From NCBI RefSeq assembly GCF_020215665.1, contig NZ_CP084061.1, positions 496,001 to 560,000 of the forward strand: DNA of 64,000 nt, given 5' to 3'. The notes beneath the pieces were generated by a model. It was given only the letters and a program-made list of their open reading frames with translations. It did no database searches and was not told the origin of the DNA. Positions 1 through 9,760 of this stretch are shown piece by piece. The translations under genes were made by a program, and so were the position numbers. The stretch's first letter is position 1. The number at the start of each line of letters is the position of its first letter. The DNA comes from Blautia parvula (GTDB lineage: Bacteria > Bacillota > Clostridia > Lachnospirales > Lachnospiraceae).

Positions 1-516
1 GTAATGGGAAGTATGCATGAGATTGGTTTCTTCGAAGGAAGTATCAATGAGAACACTCCATGCCATCCTACAACTCCTTACGGAATTGGAAAGAATGCCC
101 TTCGTGATTTGACACAGATGGTTTGTAAACAGAAGAACATTGTTTTTCAATGGATGAGAGGTTATTACATTGTTGGAAACTCTAAGTACGGAAGTTCTAT
201 TTTTTCTAAAATCACAGTTGCTGCCGAAGAAGGAAAAACTGAGTTTCCGTTTACGTTAGGCCAGAATCAGTATGATTTTATTGATTATCCGGATTTCTGT
301 GCCCAAGTTGCAGCAGTAGCCGGTCAGCAGAAGGAGCAGGGGATTATTAATATCTGTTCTGGAAGACCTGAGAAACTTGCGGATCGAGTTGAACGTTTTA
401 TTAAAGAGAATGGCTATAAAATCAAGCTTCAGTATGGAGCATTTCCTGATAGACCTTACGATTCCAAGGCAATTTGGGGGGATAGTAACAAGATTGAAAA
501 GATTATGCGTAAGTGA
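1..516 (+). CDS. NAD-dependent epimerase/dehydratase, C-terminal part (5' truncated by window)
   Basis: The reading frame is open from base 1, so the true start lies upstream; about 171 C-terminal codons are present. The segment GSMHEIG followed by YGIGK (about residues 26-31 of the fragment) matches the catalytic Ser/Tyr-x3-Lys region of extended short-chain dehydrogenases that act on nucleotide sugars. The later INICSG and YGAFPDRPYDSKAIWGD segments fit the substrate-binding half of this family. It probably makes or modifies an NDP-sugar for the polysaccharide cluster that follows. The next gene starts about 12 bases after the stop. Substrate cannot be told from the fragment. Confidence 0.8.
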   Translation, partial: VMGSMHEIGFFEGSINENTPCHPTTPYGIGKNALRDLTQMVCKQKNIVFQWMRGYYIVGNSKYGSSIFSKITVAAEEGKTEFPFTLGQNQYDFIDYPDFCAQVAAVAGQQKEQGIINICSGRPEKLADRVERFIKENGYKIKLQYGAFPDRPYDSKAIWGDSNKIEKIMRK

Positions 517-527
517 GGAAAAAAGTA

Positions 528-1520
528 ATGAAGAAATTGCTCTTAATAATGCCTAGGTTTTTTAACTATCCAGAATTAATAAAAGATGAATTGAATAACT
601 TGGGCTATGAAGTGGATTTCTTTGACGACCGTCCAAGTACAAATGCCTGGATTAAGGCGGCTATAAGAATAAATAAGAATATAATCTCTAAATATATCGA
701 ACGTTACTTTGATGAAGTAATGAACATAGTTCAATCAAAGAGATATGATATTGTGTTTCTTATTTCTGGACAATCACTTTCTTTCGGTGAAAATATGATT
801 GCAGAGATTAAAGCATGTCAACCACAGGCGAAATTTGTGTTATATCAATGGGATTCACAAACGAATTTTCCATATATAAAGAATGTACAGAGATTCTTTG
901 ACAAATGTTATTCCTTTGATAGAAGAGACATAGAAGAAACGCCCTCATTGAAGTTCCTTCCATTATTCTATTCCAGGACTTATGAAGAAATTGGTAAAAG
1001 AAATAATAAAAAATACAAATACGATTTCTGTTTTGTAGGAACTGCTCATCCTAAGAAATACAAGTTAATCAACATGATGAGTGCACAGTTAAAAGAGGTT
1101 TACCCAAATCAGTTTATTTATTATTTCTTCCCGTCTCCAATTGTGTACTTTTATAGAAAACTAATGAATAAGGAGCTAAGAAGCGCTAAGTATAGTGAAT
1201 TTCATTATGTCCCATTAAAGGGAAAAGAGATGAATGATATCTATGAAGGGTCAAAATGCGTATTAGATTCTGCACAAGCTGGTCAGCTTGGTTTAACTAT
1301 TAGAGTTCTTGAAGCATTAGGAGCCAAGAAAAAGATAATTACAACAAATGAAGATATCGTAAATTATGATTTTTATCGTCCGGAGAATATATACGTGTAT
1401 GACGGTAATATCGATTTGAATAATGTTTTCTTTAAGTCAGAGTGCGTTGAAGTAGAAGAATGTATTTATAAGAAGTACTCTTTAAGATGTTGGCTTACTG
1501 AAATAATAGATGGGGAATAG
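528..1520 (+). CDS. Putative glycosyltransferase, CgeB/YkvP-like
   Basis: A 330-residue cytoplasmic protein. I chose ATG 528 over an upstream in-frame GTG at 513 because GAGG (515-518) sits at a normal distance from 528. The N-terminal half has a Rossmann-like beginning (KKLLLIMPRFFNYPELIKDEL) and a DIVFLISGQ segment. The second half has YDFCFVGTAHPKKYKLI and a GQLGLTIRVLEALGAKKKIITTN stretch, the usual donor-side pattern of GT-B enzymes related to CgeB. It presumably adds a sugar to the lipid-linked repeat unit. Acceptor and donor are unknown. It lies between an epimerase and a GT4 enzyme, all in one direction. Confidence 0.6.
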   Translation: MKKLLLIMPRFFNYPELIKDELNNLGYEVDFFDDRPSTNAWIKAAIRINKNIISKYIERYFDEVMNIVQSKRYDIVFLISGQSLSFGENMIAEIKACQPQAKFVLYQWDSQTNFPYIKNVQRFFDKCYSFDRRDIEETPSLKFLPLFYSRTYEEIGKRNNKKYKYDFCFVGTAHPKKYKLINMMSAQLKEVYPNQFIYYFFPSPIVYFYRKLMNKELRSAKYSEFHYVPLKGKEMNDIYEGSKCVLDSAQAGQLGLTIRVLEALGAKKKIITTNEDIVNYDFYRPENIYVYDGNIDLNNVFFKSECVEVEECIYKKYSLRCWLTEIIDGE

Positions 1521-1522
1521 AG

Positions 1523-2704
1523 ATGAAAGTAGTCCAGATAAATCATTTTTCATACAAAGCAGCCGGTAATATTATGATAGGGTTACATGCGAGTATGATG
1601 GCGGAGAACATTGAATCATATGTTGTATGGGGAAGAGGCCGAGCTGCTACTACAAATAACGAATATTATATGGAAGACAAGGCAGGAGTGTATCTGCATG
1701 CATTGTATACTCGTTTTTCGGATAGAACAGGCTTTGCGTCAGTTCATTCCACGAAGCGTCTGATAACTTGGTTAGAACAGATTAAACCAGATATTATTCA
1801 TTTGCATTGTGTTCATGGCTATTACATAAATCTTCCGATTTTGTTTGATTACATCCGCAGAAAACACATAAAAGTATTTTGGACCCAGCATGATTGCTGG
1901 AGCTTTACTGGGCATTGTGCATATTTCGAATTGGTTGGATGTGAGAAATGGAAAGATGGTTGCCATCATTGTGAGCAGATTGTTACCTATCCTACAGCGT
2001 ATGTTGACGCATCAAAGCGAAATTGGCATGACAAAAAGAACATGTTTTCTGGATTAAACATTACAATTATTACTCCATGTGAATGGTTAAAAAATGTAAT
2101 GGAAAAGTCCTTCCTAAATCAGTATGAAATAAAGGTGATCCATAACGGTATAGATACTGATGTATTTAGGTTTAGAGAGAACAGTGTTAAGGAAATTTAT
2201 CAGATTGGAAAAAAAGATATCTTATTAGGCGTAGCTAGTGAATGGTCGGAAAGAAAAGGATTAAAAGATTTTCTAGGTTTAGACAAACTTATAGATCATG
2301 AAAAATATCAAATAGTGATTGTGGGTGTAACTGCAAAACAAAAAGCAACTCTGCCATCCACTATTATTGGCATTGAAAGAACGAACAATGTGCAAGAATT
2401 AGTAGAATTGTACTCTGCAGCAAGTTGTTTTATTAACCCGACTTATGAGGATAATTTCCCAACTACAAATTTGGAAGCCTTAGCTTGTGGAACACCAGTT
2501 ATTACGTATAAGACAGGAGGAAGTCCGGAATCAGTATGTAGCGGTGTTGGTTATGTTCTGGAAAAGGGAGATGTCGTTGGGATTCTTGAAAAAATACCTA
2601 CAATGTATAGATCGAAGGCATCATTATTAGATAACAATAGGTTTTCAAAGGAAGCTATGAATAGTAAATATTTGGAGTTGTATAAAAATGCACAAAATAA
2701 TTAA
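1523..2704 (+). CDS. Glycosyltransferase, GT4 family
   Basis: A 393-residue GT-B enzyme. The N-terminal domain has HLHCVHGYYINLP and TQHDCWSFTGHCAYF, typical of WcaI/WbuB-like GT4 proteins. The C-terminal domain has VIHNGIDTDVF, then DNFPTTNLEALACGTPVI near residues 310-326, the D/E-x7-E nucleotide-sugar motif. Several cysteines and histidines around residues 140-155 (GHCAYFELVGCEKWKDGCHHC) are a feature of this GT4 subset. It starts 2 bases after the previous stop and its end overlaps the acyltransferase gene by 17 bases, so the genes are translationally coupled. Role: one glycosyl transfer in capsule or exopolysaccharide repeat-unit assembly; substrate unknown. Confidence 0.85.
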   Translation: MKVVQINHFSYKAAGNIMIGLHASMMAENIESYVVWGRGRAATTNNEYYMEDKAGVYLHALYTRFSDRTGFASVHSTKRLITWLEQIKPDIIHLHCVHGYYINLPILFDYIRRKHIKVFWTQHDCWSFTGHCAYFELVGCEKWKDGCHHCEQIVTYPTAYVDASKRNWHDKKNMFSGLNITIITPCEWLKNVMEKSFLNQYEIKVIHNGIDTDVFRFRENSVKEIYQIGKKDILLGVASEWSERKGLKDFLGLDKLIDHEKYQIVIVGVTAKQKATLPSTIIGIERTNNVQELVELYSAASCFINPTYEDNFPTTNLEALACGTPVITYKTGGSPESVCSGVGYVLEKGDVVGILEKIPTMYRSKASLLDNNRFSKEAMNSKYLELYKNAQNN

Positions 2705-3215
2705 GGTGTTTTATGTTGTATTAAGAAATTTAATTAAAGTAGTTGATGGCTTTTCGCCTAGAAGATACATGAAACTATACAATTGGTATTTGAAAAAAAT
2801 AGGGGTGGACTTATATGGATACCCTAGATTCATACACCCGACTGTGTATTTTGATGGAAAAGGATATAAGAATACACATATTGGCGAAAATGTTGTGTTG
2901 TCAAAAAATGTTTTAATTCTAAACCACGATTATTCAATAACCTGTGGATTGCGTAGTATTGGTAAAAAAGTAGTTGACAACGAAGCATATTGGTTGAGAG
3001 ATATTTATATTGGAAATAATGTTTTCGTTGGAGCTAATGTTTCGATTTTGCCAGGAACTACTATAGGGGATAATTGTATCGTAGGAACTGGAGCAGTAAT
3101 AAAAGGTATTATACCTGAAAATTCAATTGTTATTGGTAACCCGGCTAAGATAGTTGGAAAAACAACAGAATGGGCCACAAAAAAGGAAGAGAAAGCAGAT
3201 TATCTGTTTGAATAA
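2688..3215 (+). CDS. Hexapeptide-repeat O-acyltransferase (left-handed beta helix)
   Basis: A 175-residue protein. Isoleucine/valine-rich hexapeptides (for example IGENVVLSKNVLIL, then IGNNVFVGANVSILPGTTIGDNCIVGTGAVI) run from about residue 63 to 155 and form a left-handed beta helix. The NHD tripeptide (LNHDYSI) carries the likely catalytic His. The pattern resembles maltose/serine acetyltransferase-like enzymes found in polysaccharide loci (WbbJ/Cap type). It probably adds an acetyl group to a sugar of the repeat unit, with acetyl-CoA as donor. The start overlaps the end of the GT4 gene, with GGAG about 11 bases upstream. Confidence 0.85.
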   Translation: MHKIIKVFYVVLRNLIKVVDGFSPRRYMKLYNWYLKKIGVDLYGYPRFIHPTVYFDGKGYKNTHIGENVVLSKNVLILNHDYSITCGLRSIGKKVVDNEAYWLRDIYIGNNVFVGANVSILPGTTIGDNCIVGTGAVIKGIIPENSIVIGNPAKIVGKTTEWATKKEEKADYLFE

Positions 3216-3248
3216 ATAGTTGCTGAATTTGGCGTGAGGATGATATAG

Positions 3249-4478
3249 ATGGGTAAAAAGAGTTCAAATTATATTTTTGAAAAGATTGGTATATTCGGAT
3301 ATGTGGCTGTTCTTCTGTTTAATGGAATTATTAAGCATATAGGGTTATCGATTTCCATCTTAGAACGAATTCGACCATTTCTTCCAGAAGTATTTATGGT
3401 GTTGATTCTTGTTGGGTGGATTGTTTCAAAGAAATATATTAAAAAGATTGATTTTTTCTTCATGTTTTGGGTTGTCTCTGTAATGTTGTTTAGCACATCA
3501 AATATACCTTCGGCAAATAGCGTGTTATCAGCAATAAGGGATTTGGTAGAACCGTTTGTTCTGTTATTTGTTATATCAAGTAGAAGAATAACAACTGTTC
3601 AAAAAAAGGACATTGATTTAATGTTGGAGCGCTTGTTTGCAGTTTTTATTTTGATTGGAATTACGTATGCAGTTGTGCAAAGAATCAATGGTTCGGTATG
3701 GACTTCTATTTATTTTGCGGGACATCAAGTATGGGGCGTAGATACAATAAGCGGAATTAGAGTTACATCAGGTTCCTTTGGATTTAAAGTGCTAGGAACG
3801 ACGGCTAGTGCTGAAACATTCGGCTTTTACAATATGTTAGCTATGATAGTTGTTATCTTTTCAAATAATTTCAAAAAATTCACGAAGATAGTATTTGTGA
3901 GTACCGCATTTATTAATATTTTTTTTTCTGGAATGAAAACGGCCTTCATAGTGGCCATTTTAATAGTCTATATCTGCTTTATGAGTAGATTTGGAAAGCA
4001 AATTAAGTTGTTTGCAAAATTAGGTTCAGCGATCCTATTGCTTGCATTGTTCTACTATATGACCTTTGTCTTGAGTGACTGGGAAGATTCGTCCGTTTTG
4101 CAAAGATTAATTCTATGGAAGTCATTGGGTGATAGTGGTTATGGAATGAATATTTTAATTCCTACGAATTTGTTCTTCTTTTCAGCAAAAGCTGGTAACA
4201 CAGGAATTATTAGTTTTTGGGATAATTCTTATCTATATCTTATTTTTTCTTCAGGAATTGTTGGTTTGATTTTATCAATCAATATGATTTATCAAAAAGT
4301 AAAGATGATTGCGTATAAAAATAGAAGCTGGTTAAATGTGGACGGAATTATTGCACTAAGTCTTGCATTATGTAGTATTAGCACCTGTTTGTTCCTGGGA
4401 AGAAATTACGTTGCAGTTGCATTGGTGATTATTGGCTATCATTATGCTGAGCAAAACCTAATAATGACTGAGCAATAA
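3249..4478 (+). CDS. O-antigen/capsule polymerase, Wzy-like membrane protein
   Basis: A 409-residue polytopic membrane protein with about ten hydrophobic segments. A large loop after the central helices (residues about 150-200, WTSIYFAGHQVW to TASAETFGF) is the usual extracellular loop of Wzy-type polymerases. Sequence similarity in this family is always low, so the call rests on topology, length and place in the cluster between glycosyltransferases and the flippase. It would join lipid-linked repeat units outside the membrane. A 290-base gap with decayed sequence follows. Confidence 0.7.
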   Translation: MGKKSSNYIFEKIGIFGYVAVLLFNGIIKHIGLSISILERIRPFLPEVFMVLILVGWIVSKKYIKKIDFFFMFWVVSVMLFSTSNIPSANSVLSAIRDLVEPFVLLFVISSRRITTVQKKDIDLMLERLFAVFILIGITYAVVQRINGSVWTSIYFAGHQVWGVDTISGIRVTSGSFGFKVLGTTASAETFGFYNMLAMIVVIFSNNFKKFTKIVFVSTAFINIFFSGMKTAFIVAILIVYICFMSRFGKQIKLFAKLGSAILLLALFYYMTFVLSDWEDSSVLQRLILWKSLGDSGYGMNILIPTNLFFFSAKAGNTGIISFWDNSYLYLIFSSGIVGLILSINMIYQKVKMIAYKNRSWLNVDGIIALSLALCSISTCLFLGRNYVAVALVIIGYHYAEQNLIMTEQ

Positions 4479-4768
4479 GCTCGACGGATATCCGTTTGGG
4501 AGGATATAGTGTGAAAGAATGTAAATTAAGCGGAAAACATGGTACAGACACAAAAAGAAAGCTCACGTAGTGAAACGCATTAAGAGTATTTTCACCTTAA
4601 TAAAGCGGGGCGCACCTGCACATCAACAGCTAACGGATGGGTGCATCAGATATTGATGCTGGGGGTGCCTAATAATTTGAATAAAGTGTATCAAGAAAGT
4701 TTGAAGGTGTAAACCACATTCATTATTATTTGTGTTGCCAACTGAAAGGCGGCGGAATGGAGATTAAA
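4479..4768. other. Intergenic stretch with two very short ORFs, probably decayed coding DNA
   Basis: No full gene is present. GGAGG at 4499-4503 precedes a 19-codon ORF (GTG 4511 to TAG 4570), and a 28-codon ORF runs from GTG 4570 to TGA 4656 in another frame. Neither is recognisable. Within an otherwise tightly packed cluster this looks like the remains of a removed gene, though a leader region for the next gene cannot be excluded. Confidence 0.4.
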
Positions 4769-6001
4769 ATGAAAAAGTTTATACTACTGTCCTATACCAT
4801 CTCTCGAATGGGAGGGGGACAGATGTATCAATATAATAAACTTAAGTACATGAAAAAAATGGGATACGATACATATGTTCTTTATGCAATTCCAGGAAAG
4901 ATTGTAATTACGGACTATGAGAACGTATCAAGTCAAATGTGCATAGAAGATATTAATGTATTTCCTGGGGTGTTAACACACAATCAGGTTAATAAAGTTT
5001 TGAAGAAAATCAAGGTTTTTGTTGGTGAAGGTGACTCTGAAACTGTTATAGAAGCCTGTAATAAACCTACTGCATTATGGGGAGAGTTGCTTGCGGCTAG
5101 GTTTGGTTGTACTTGCTTTAATTTTATTATTGATGAAAGAATTGGCTCCCTTGACCAAAGTATTGTTGATTTTTTTAAACATAAACGAAAAGTACATGAG
5201 TTGCGAGGAATCAAAAAAGAAACTTATGAAATGATATTTGGGAACACTCCGGCTGTTGACGATTATGAATACTGTTTATCTATCCCTGGAAATAATGTCG
5301 TTCAAGACTGCAGCACAAAATTGCTGGAAGATATTGGTTTTGAAAGATTTGATTATTCAATAGCAACTATTGGAAATTTAAATAAAGACTATGTGCCAAC
5401 GCTTATAAGTGAAGTTAAGAAAAGCGCAGCCCAAAATAATGAAAAGACTTATTTTTATTGTATGATTGGGGATTCCCCAAATTTGGATGATATGGAAAGA
5501 ATAAAAGCTTCATTTTCAGCTATATCCAATATTACAGTAAAACTTTTGGGTTCAGTGTACCCGATTCCTGAAAAATTACTTTACAAATTTGATTTATTTA
5601 TTTCCTCAGCAGGCAGTGCACGCGTATCTGGAGATAGAGCTATTCCTACGATTACAATTGATGCACGAGATTTCCAGTCAATTGGTATCTACCAATACGA
5701 AACAAATAATACTGTATTTAGGGATAGCGAAGCTGTAATTCCGATTTCTGAGAAAATGGAATACGTGTTTGAGCATTATGATGAAATCAAATCTGCGTTA
5801 TATGAGAAAACAAAAGATGATTTCGATAAATTGTTTGAGTTACATCTTGATTACTATTTAAATCATGTTCATACGGGTATGTATTACGATGTTATGTCCA
5901 TGAAACTAGATAAGAAAAAGAAAGTAGAGAAAATAATATACCAGTGTCTTGGAAAGAAAATGTATGACAAGATAAGAACATTTGTTTTCTCAAAAATGTA
6001 G
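4769..6001 (+). CDS. Putative glycosyltransferase, GT-B fold (GT4-like)
   Basis: About 410 residues from ATG 4769, which has GGAG six bases upstream; ATG 4757 is a possible alternative start. The N-terminus MKKFILLSYTISRMGGGQ has the glycine-rich opening of GT-B enzymes. The middle IATIGNLNKDYVPTLISEV and YFYCMIGDSPNLDDMERIKA resemble the donor-domain beginning of GT4 proteins. The expected E-x7-E motif is not obvious; the region FDLFISSAGSARVSGDRAIPTITID takes its place. It may be a divergent glycosyltransferase of the capsule cluster. Function is inferred mainly from fold-like pattern and context. Confidence 0.55.
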   Translation: MKKFILLSYTISRMGGGQMYQYNKLKYMKKMGYDTYVLYAIPGKIVITDYENVSSQMCIEDINVFPGVLTHNQVNKVLKKIKVFVGEGDSETVIEACNKPTALWGELLAARFGCTCFNFIIDERIGSLDQSIVDFFKHKRKVHELRGIKKETYEMIFGNTPAVDDYEYCLSIPGNNVVQDCSTKLLEDIGFERFDYSIATIGNLNKDYVPTLISEVKKSAAQNNEKTYFYCMIGDSPNLDDMERIKASFSAISNITVKLLGSVYPIPEKLLYKFDLFISSAGSARVSGDRAIPTITIDARDFQSIGIYQYETNNTVFRDSEAVIPISEKMEYVFEHYDEIKSALYEKTKDDFDKLFELHLDYYLNHVHTGMYYDVMSMKLDKKKKVEKIIYQCLGKKMYDKIRTFVFSKM

Positions 6002-6009
6002 GTGATATT

Positions 6010-7458
6010 ATGATTTCAAAGCAAGGAGTTATATCAAACTTTATATGGCGATTTGCTGAGCGTGTTGGCGCACAGGTAGTAGCCTTTATTGTATCCATTG
6101 TTCTAGCAAGAATATTGGAGCCGGATGCATATGGAACAGTAGCACTCATTACTGTTATTACAACAATCTTGCAAGTGTTTGTAGACAGTGGTTTGGGAAA
6201 TGCACTGGTACAGAAAAAGGATGCAGATAACTTAGACTTTTCTACAGTTTTTTTTACAAATTTGATTTTTTGCTCATTCATTTATATCTGTTTGTTTTTT
6301 GCATCACCTTATATTGCAGTATTTTACGAAGATGCTGCTCTAACTCCATATATCAGAGTATTAGGATTAACGGTACTGATTTCGGGAATTAAAAATGTTC
6401 AACAAGCATATGTTTCGAGGAACATGCTATTTAAAAAGTTCTTCTATTCAACCTTGGGAGGAACAATTCTCGCTGGTGTCATCGGTGTGGTAATGGCTTT
6501 TGGCGGAGCTGGGGTCTGGGCGCTTATTGCGCAGCAGGTAATAAATCTTACCGTTGATACAATCATTTTGTGGATTACAGTTAAGTGGAGACCGGAACTT
6601 AAATTCTCTTTTGAGCGATTAAAAGGATTATTTAATTTTGGATGGAAGCTTTTGGTGTCATCATTAATAGATAGTGTATATACAAATATAAGACAATTGA
6701 TTATAGGAAAAGTATACTCATCTGCGGATCTTGCTCAATATAACAGAGGTAGACAATTTCCTAATCTTATTGTTCAGAATGTTAATACATCTATTGATAG
6801 TGTACTCTTACCCGCAATGTCAAATGTGCAGGACGATAAAGAGCGGGTTAAGTCTATGACACGGAGATCAATTAAAGTTAGTACATACATAATGGCTCCA
6901 CTAATGATGGGGCTTGCGTTTGTCGGAGAACCGCTGGTCCGATTAGTTTTAACAGAGAAGTGGCTTCCAAGTGTTTTCTTTATGAGAGTTTTTTGCATAT
7001 CCTTTATGTTTTATCCTATCCATACAGCTAATTTGAACGCTATTAAAGCTATGGGAAGAAGCGACTTGTTTTTGAAACTCGAAATAGTAAAGAAAACACT
7101 AGGCATGATAGCTTTGCTTTCGACAATCTGGATTAGTGTTGAAGCAATGGCGTATAGCTTACTTGCCACTTCCTTTGTAAACCAAGTCGTAAATAGTTGG
7201 CCCAATAAGAAGTTGTTGGACTATGGATATAGACAGCAAATGAAGGACTTGATACCTGGGGTAATCTTAGCACTATTTATGGGATTTTGTATCTATCCAA
7301 TTCAGTGGCTCGGCTTACCGGATATTCTAACGTTGCTTTTACAGGCTATTGCCGGTGTTGTGATTTATCTGGTAGGTTCTATTGTTTTTAAGCTTGATTC
7401 GTTTATCTATCTTTGGAATATAATAAAGCCCTATATCAATAGGAGGAAGGAACATTAA
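6010..7458 (+). CDS. Lipid-linked oligosaccharide flippase, Wzx/MOP family
   Basis: A 482-residue membrane protein with about 12-14 predicted helices. The start MISKQGVISNFIWRFAERVGAQVVAFIVSIVLARIL and the later PDAYGTVALITVI are hallmarks of polysaccharide exporters of the MOP superfamily (WzxC/TuaB subgroup). The length is typical. It would flip undecaprenyl-linked repeat units across the membrane for the Wzy-like polymerase encoded two genes upstream. It lies 8 bases after the putative glycosyltransferase, and its TAA is directly followed by the ATG of the aminotransferase gene. Confidence 0.9.
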   Translation: MISKQGVISNFIWRFAERVGAQVVAFIVSIVLARILEPDAYGTVALITVITTILQVFVDSGLGNALVQKKDADNLDFSTVFFTNLIFCSFIYICLFFASPYIAVFYEDAALTPYIRVLGLTVLISGIKNVQQAYVSRNMLFKKFFYSTLGGTILAGVIGVVMAFGGAGVWALIAQQVINLTVDTIILWITVKWRPELKFSFERLKGLFNFGWKLLVSSLIDSVYTNIRQLIIGKVYSSADLAQYNRGRQFPNLIVQNVNTSIDSVLLPAMSNVQDDKERVKSMTRRSIKVSTYIMAPLMMGLAFVGEPLVRLVLTEKWLPSVFFMRVFCISFMFYPIHTANLNAIKAMGRSDLFLKLEIVKKTLGMIALLSTIWISVEAMAYSLLATSFVNQVVNSWPNKKLLDYGYRQQMKDLIPGVILALFMGFCIYPIQWLGLPDILTLLLQAIAGVVIYLVGSIVFKLDSFIYLWNIIKPYINRRKEH

Positions 7459-8559
7459 ATGGGAATTTTAGTTACACGTTCATCTATGCCTTCATACGAA
7501 GAGTATTGTGAAGCGATTAAAGATTTATGGGATAGCCACTGGCTTACCAACATGGGCGCAAAGCACAAAGAACTACAGAGAGTACTGGAGGGGTACCTAG
7601 ATGTTCCGCATGTCACCCTATATACTAATGGACATCTTGCACTTGAAAATGCGATTGCAGCTTTGAATCTGCCGAAGGGTGGAGAGGTTATTACCACTCC
7701 TTTTACATTTGCATCTACTACACATGCAATTGTTAGAAATGGATTAGTTCCTGTATTTTGCGATATTAAAGAGGATGATTATACAATTGACACATCAAAG
7801 ATTGAAGCACTGATTACTGATCAGACAGTTGCAATTGTTCCAGTTCATGTTTATGGTAACATCTGTGATGTAGAAGAAATCGGGAGAATCGCTAATAAAT
7901 ATGGTTTGAAAGTAATCTATGATGCAGCACATGCTTTTGCAGTAAAATACAAGGGTATTTCTTCAGCATGTTTTGGGGATGTATCCATGTTTAGCTTCCA
8001 TGCAACCAAAGTATTTAATACCATTGAGGGTGGTTGTGTGTGCTTTAAGAACGACTCATGGGTTCAGCTTTTAAATGACCAGAAAAATTTCGGTATTCAT
8101 GGGCCAGATGAAGTAGCTTATGTTGGCGGCAATGCAAAGATGAATGAGTTCCAGGCTGCTATGGGGATCTGTAACATGAGACATCTTGACGAGGAGATTG
8201 CAAAACGTAAGATTATCGTTGAACGTTATAGAGAAAGACTAGGTGGAAAAGAAGGAATTATCCTGAGCAAAATCCAGAAAAATGTAGAATCCAACTATGC
8301 ATATTTCCCTGTAGTATTTGATGGCTATAAATATACTAGAAATGAAGTGTTCAGCCGATTGGCAGAACAGGGTATTGGGGCAAGAAAGTATTTCTATCCA
8401 TTGACAAACAGCTTTGAATGCTATAGAAACTATCCGACTGCTGGAACCGAAAAGACACCTGCTGCACAACACATGGCACTCAGAGTATTAACACTTCCTC
8501 TGTATGCAGATCTTAGCTTGGAAGACGTTGATAGAATTTGTGATGTTATTTTAGGATGA
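7459..8559 (+). CDS. DegT/DnrJ/EryC1-type PLP-dependent aminotransferase
   Basis: A 366-residue sugar aminotransferase of fold type I. SFHATK (about residues 179-184) carries the PLP-binding lysine. DAAHAF (about 155-160) and EVITTPFTFASTTHAIVRNG are the usual cofactor and substrate segments. These enzymes aminate keto-sugars bound to a nucleotide, usually with glutamate as donor. AGGAGG lies before the ATG, which follows the flippase stop directly. Together with the ATP-grasp protein downstream it suggests an amino sugar that is then acylated with an amino acid or other acid; that last step is inference. Confidence 0.9.
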   Translation: MGILVTRSSMPSYEEYCEAIKDLWDSHWLTNMGAKHKELQRVLEGYLDVPHVTLYTNGHLALENAIAALNLPKGGEVITTPFTFASTTHAIVRNGLVPVFCDIKEDDYTIDTSKIEALITDQTVAIVPVHVYGNICDVEEIGRIANKYGLKVIYDAAHAFAVKYKGISSACFGDVSMFSFHATKVFNTIEGGCVCFKNDSWVQLLNDQKNFGIHGPDEVAYVGGNAKMNEFQAAMGICNMRHLDEEIAKRKIIVERYRERLGGKEGIILSKIQKNVESNYAYFPVVFDGYKYTRNEVFSRLAEQGIGARKYFYPLTNSFECYRNYPTAGTEKTPAAQHMALRVLTLPLYADLSLEDVDRICDVILG

Positions 8560-8567
8560 TTTAAATT

Positions 8568-9752
8568 ATGAAAAAAATACTTTTACTGGGTGGATCAGCC
8601 CAACAAATAGTCGCTATTAAGACAGCAAAACGACATGGTTACTATACTGTTCTTTGTGATTTTCTTCCAGATAATCCGGGACAATATGAAGCCGATAAAT
8701 TCTACCTTGTTTCTACTACAGATAAAGAAGCAGTTCTTAAAGTAGCAATTGAAGAAAAAATAGATGGAGTGCTTGCGTATGCTTCTGACCCAGCAGCTCC
8801 AACAGCAGCATATGTTGCTGAAAAACTAGGGTTACCAACCAATCCATTTGAGTCAGTTGAGACATTATGTAATAAGGATAAGTTTAGATTATTCTTAAAA
8901 GAAAATGGCTTTAACACACCGACTGCAATGGGATATGCAGATAAAAATGTTGATACGAGGATGTTCAACCTTCCAGTTATCATTAAGCCGGTAGATTCTT
9001 CTGGGTCCAAAGGTGCAACGGTTCTGCGCTCATGGGATGGACTTAATAAGGCATTGGACTTTGCATTTTCCTTCTCAAGATCTCACCGCATTATTATAGA
9101 AGAGTTCATTGAGAAAAAGCATGAGTATCTTATCGGTGGAGATATCTTTGTTTTTAATGGTAAGGTAATTCTTTGGGGCTTACTAAATTGCCATAGAGAT
9201 AACAATGTTAATTCTCTTGTGCCTGTAGGTAAGAGTTATCCGTTGATGCTTGAAGATAGTGATGTTCAATCGGTCGAGGACACACTCCAGAAAATGGTAG
9301 ATGATCTTGGACTGAGATTTGGTTCTGCCAATGTTGAACTTGTTGTAGACAGAAACAATAAGGTGTGGCCGATTGATGTAGGTCCTAGAGCTGGCGGAAA
9401 TATGATACCGGATCTTCTTGGAATGATATTTGGAGTCGATGTTGTGGAGATGGCGGTTCTCACAGCAATGGGAAAAGAAATTGATGCTCAGGTCAAAAGA
9501 GGAATTCCTTTCTTTGCAACTCACAATCTTCATTCTTCCCAAAATGGATATTATAAGACGATTGAGTTTTCAGCGGAACTAGAGAAGTACATAATAAAGA
9601 AGTGTTTTTATAAAAAAGAGGGTGATGTGGTGGAGTATTTTGACAATGCAGCAAAGGCTCTGGGTATCATCTTTATGAAGTTTGAGGATAAAGAAACAGC
9701 GAAAAATGTGCTGGTAAGAATAAATGATATGTATAAAGTGATTTTGGATTGA
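8568..9752 (+). CDS. ATP-grasp carboxylate-amine ligase
   Basis: A 394-residue ATP-grasp enzyme. The pre-ATP-grasp domain starts KKILLLGGSAQQIVAIKTA. The ATP-binding core has PVIIKPVDSSGSKGATVL (about residues 131-148), a RIIIEEFIE segment and VWPIDVGPRAGGNMIPDL, which holds the metal-binding acidic and arginine residues. Members activate a carboxylate as acyl-phosphate and join it to an amine or thiol. It follows an aminotransferase by 8 bases and is itself followed within 10 bases by another PLP-type protein. Coupling an amino acid to a sugar or building a small peptide-like decoration is plausible; the substrate is unknown. Confidence 0.85.
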   Translation: MKKILLLGGSAQQIVAIKTAKRHGYYTVLCDFLPDNPGQYEADKFYLVSTTDKEAVLKVAIEEKIDGVLAYASDPAAPTAAYVAEKLGLPTNPFESVETLCNKDKFRLFLKENGFNTPTAMGYADKNVDTRMFNLPVIIKPVDSSGSKGATVLRSWDGLNKALDFAFSFSRSHRIIIEEFIEKKHEYLIGGDIFVFNGKVILWGLLNCHRDNNVNSLVPVGKSYPLMLEDSDVQSVEDTLQKMVDDLGLRFGSANVELVVDRNNKVWPIDVGPRAGGNMIPDLLGMIFGVDVVEMAVLTAMGKEIDAQVKRGIPFFATHNLHSSQNGYYKTIEFSAELEKYIIKKCFYKKEGDVVEYFDNAAKALGIIFMKFEDKETAKNVLVRINDMYKVILD

Positions 9753-9760
9753 GGAGTAAT

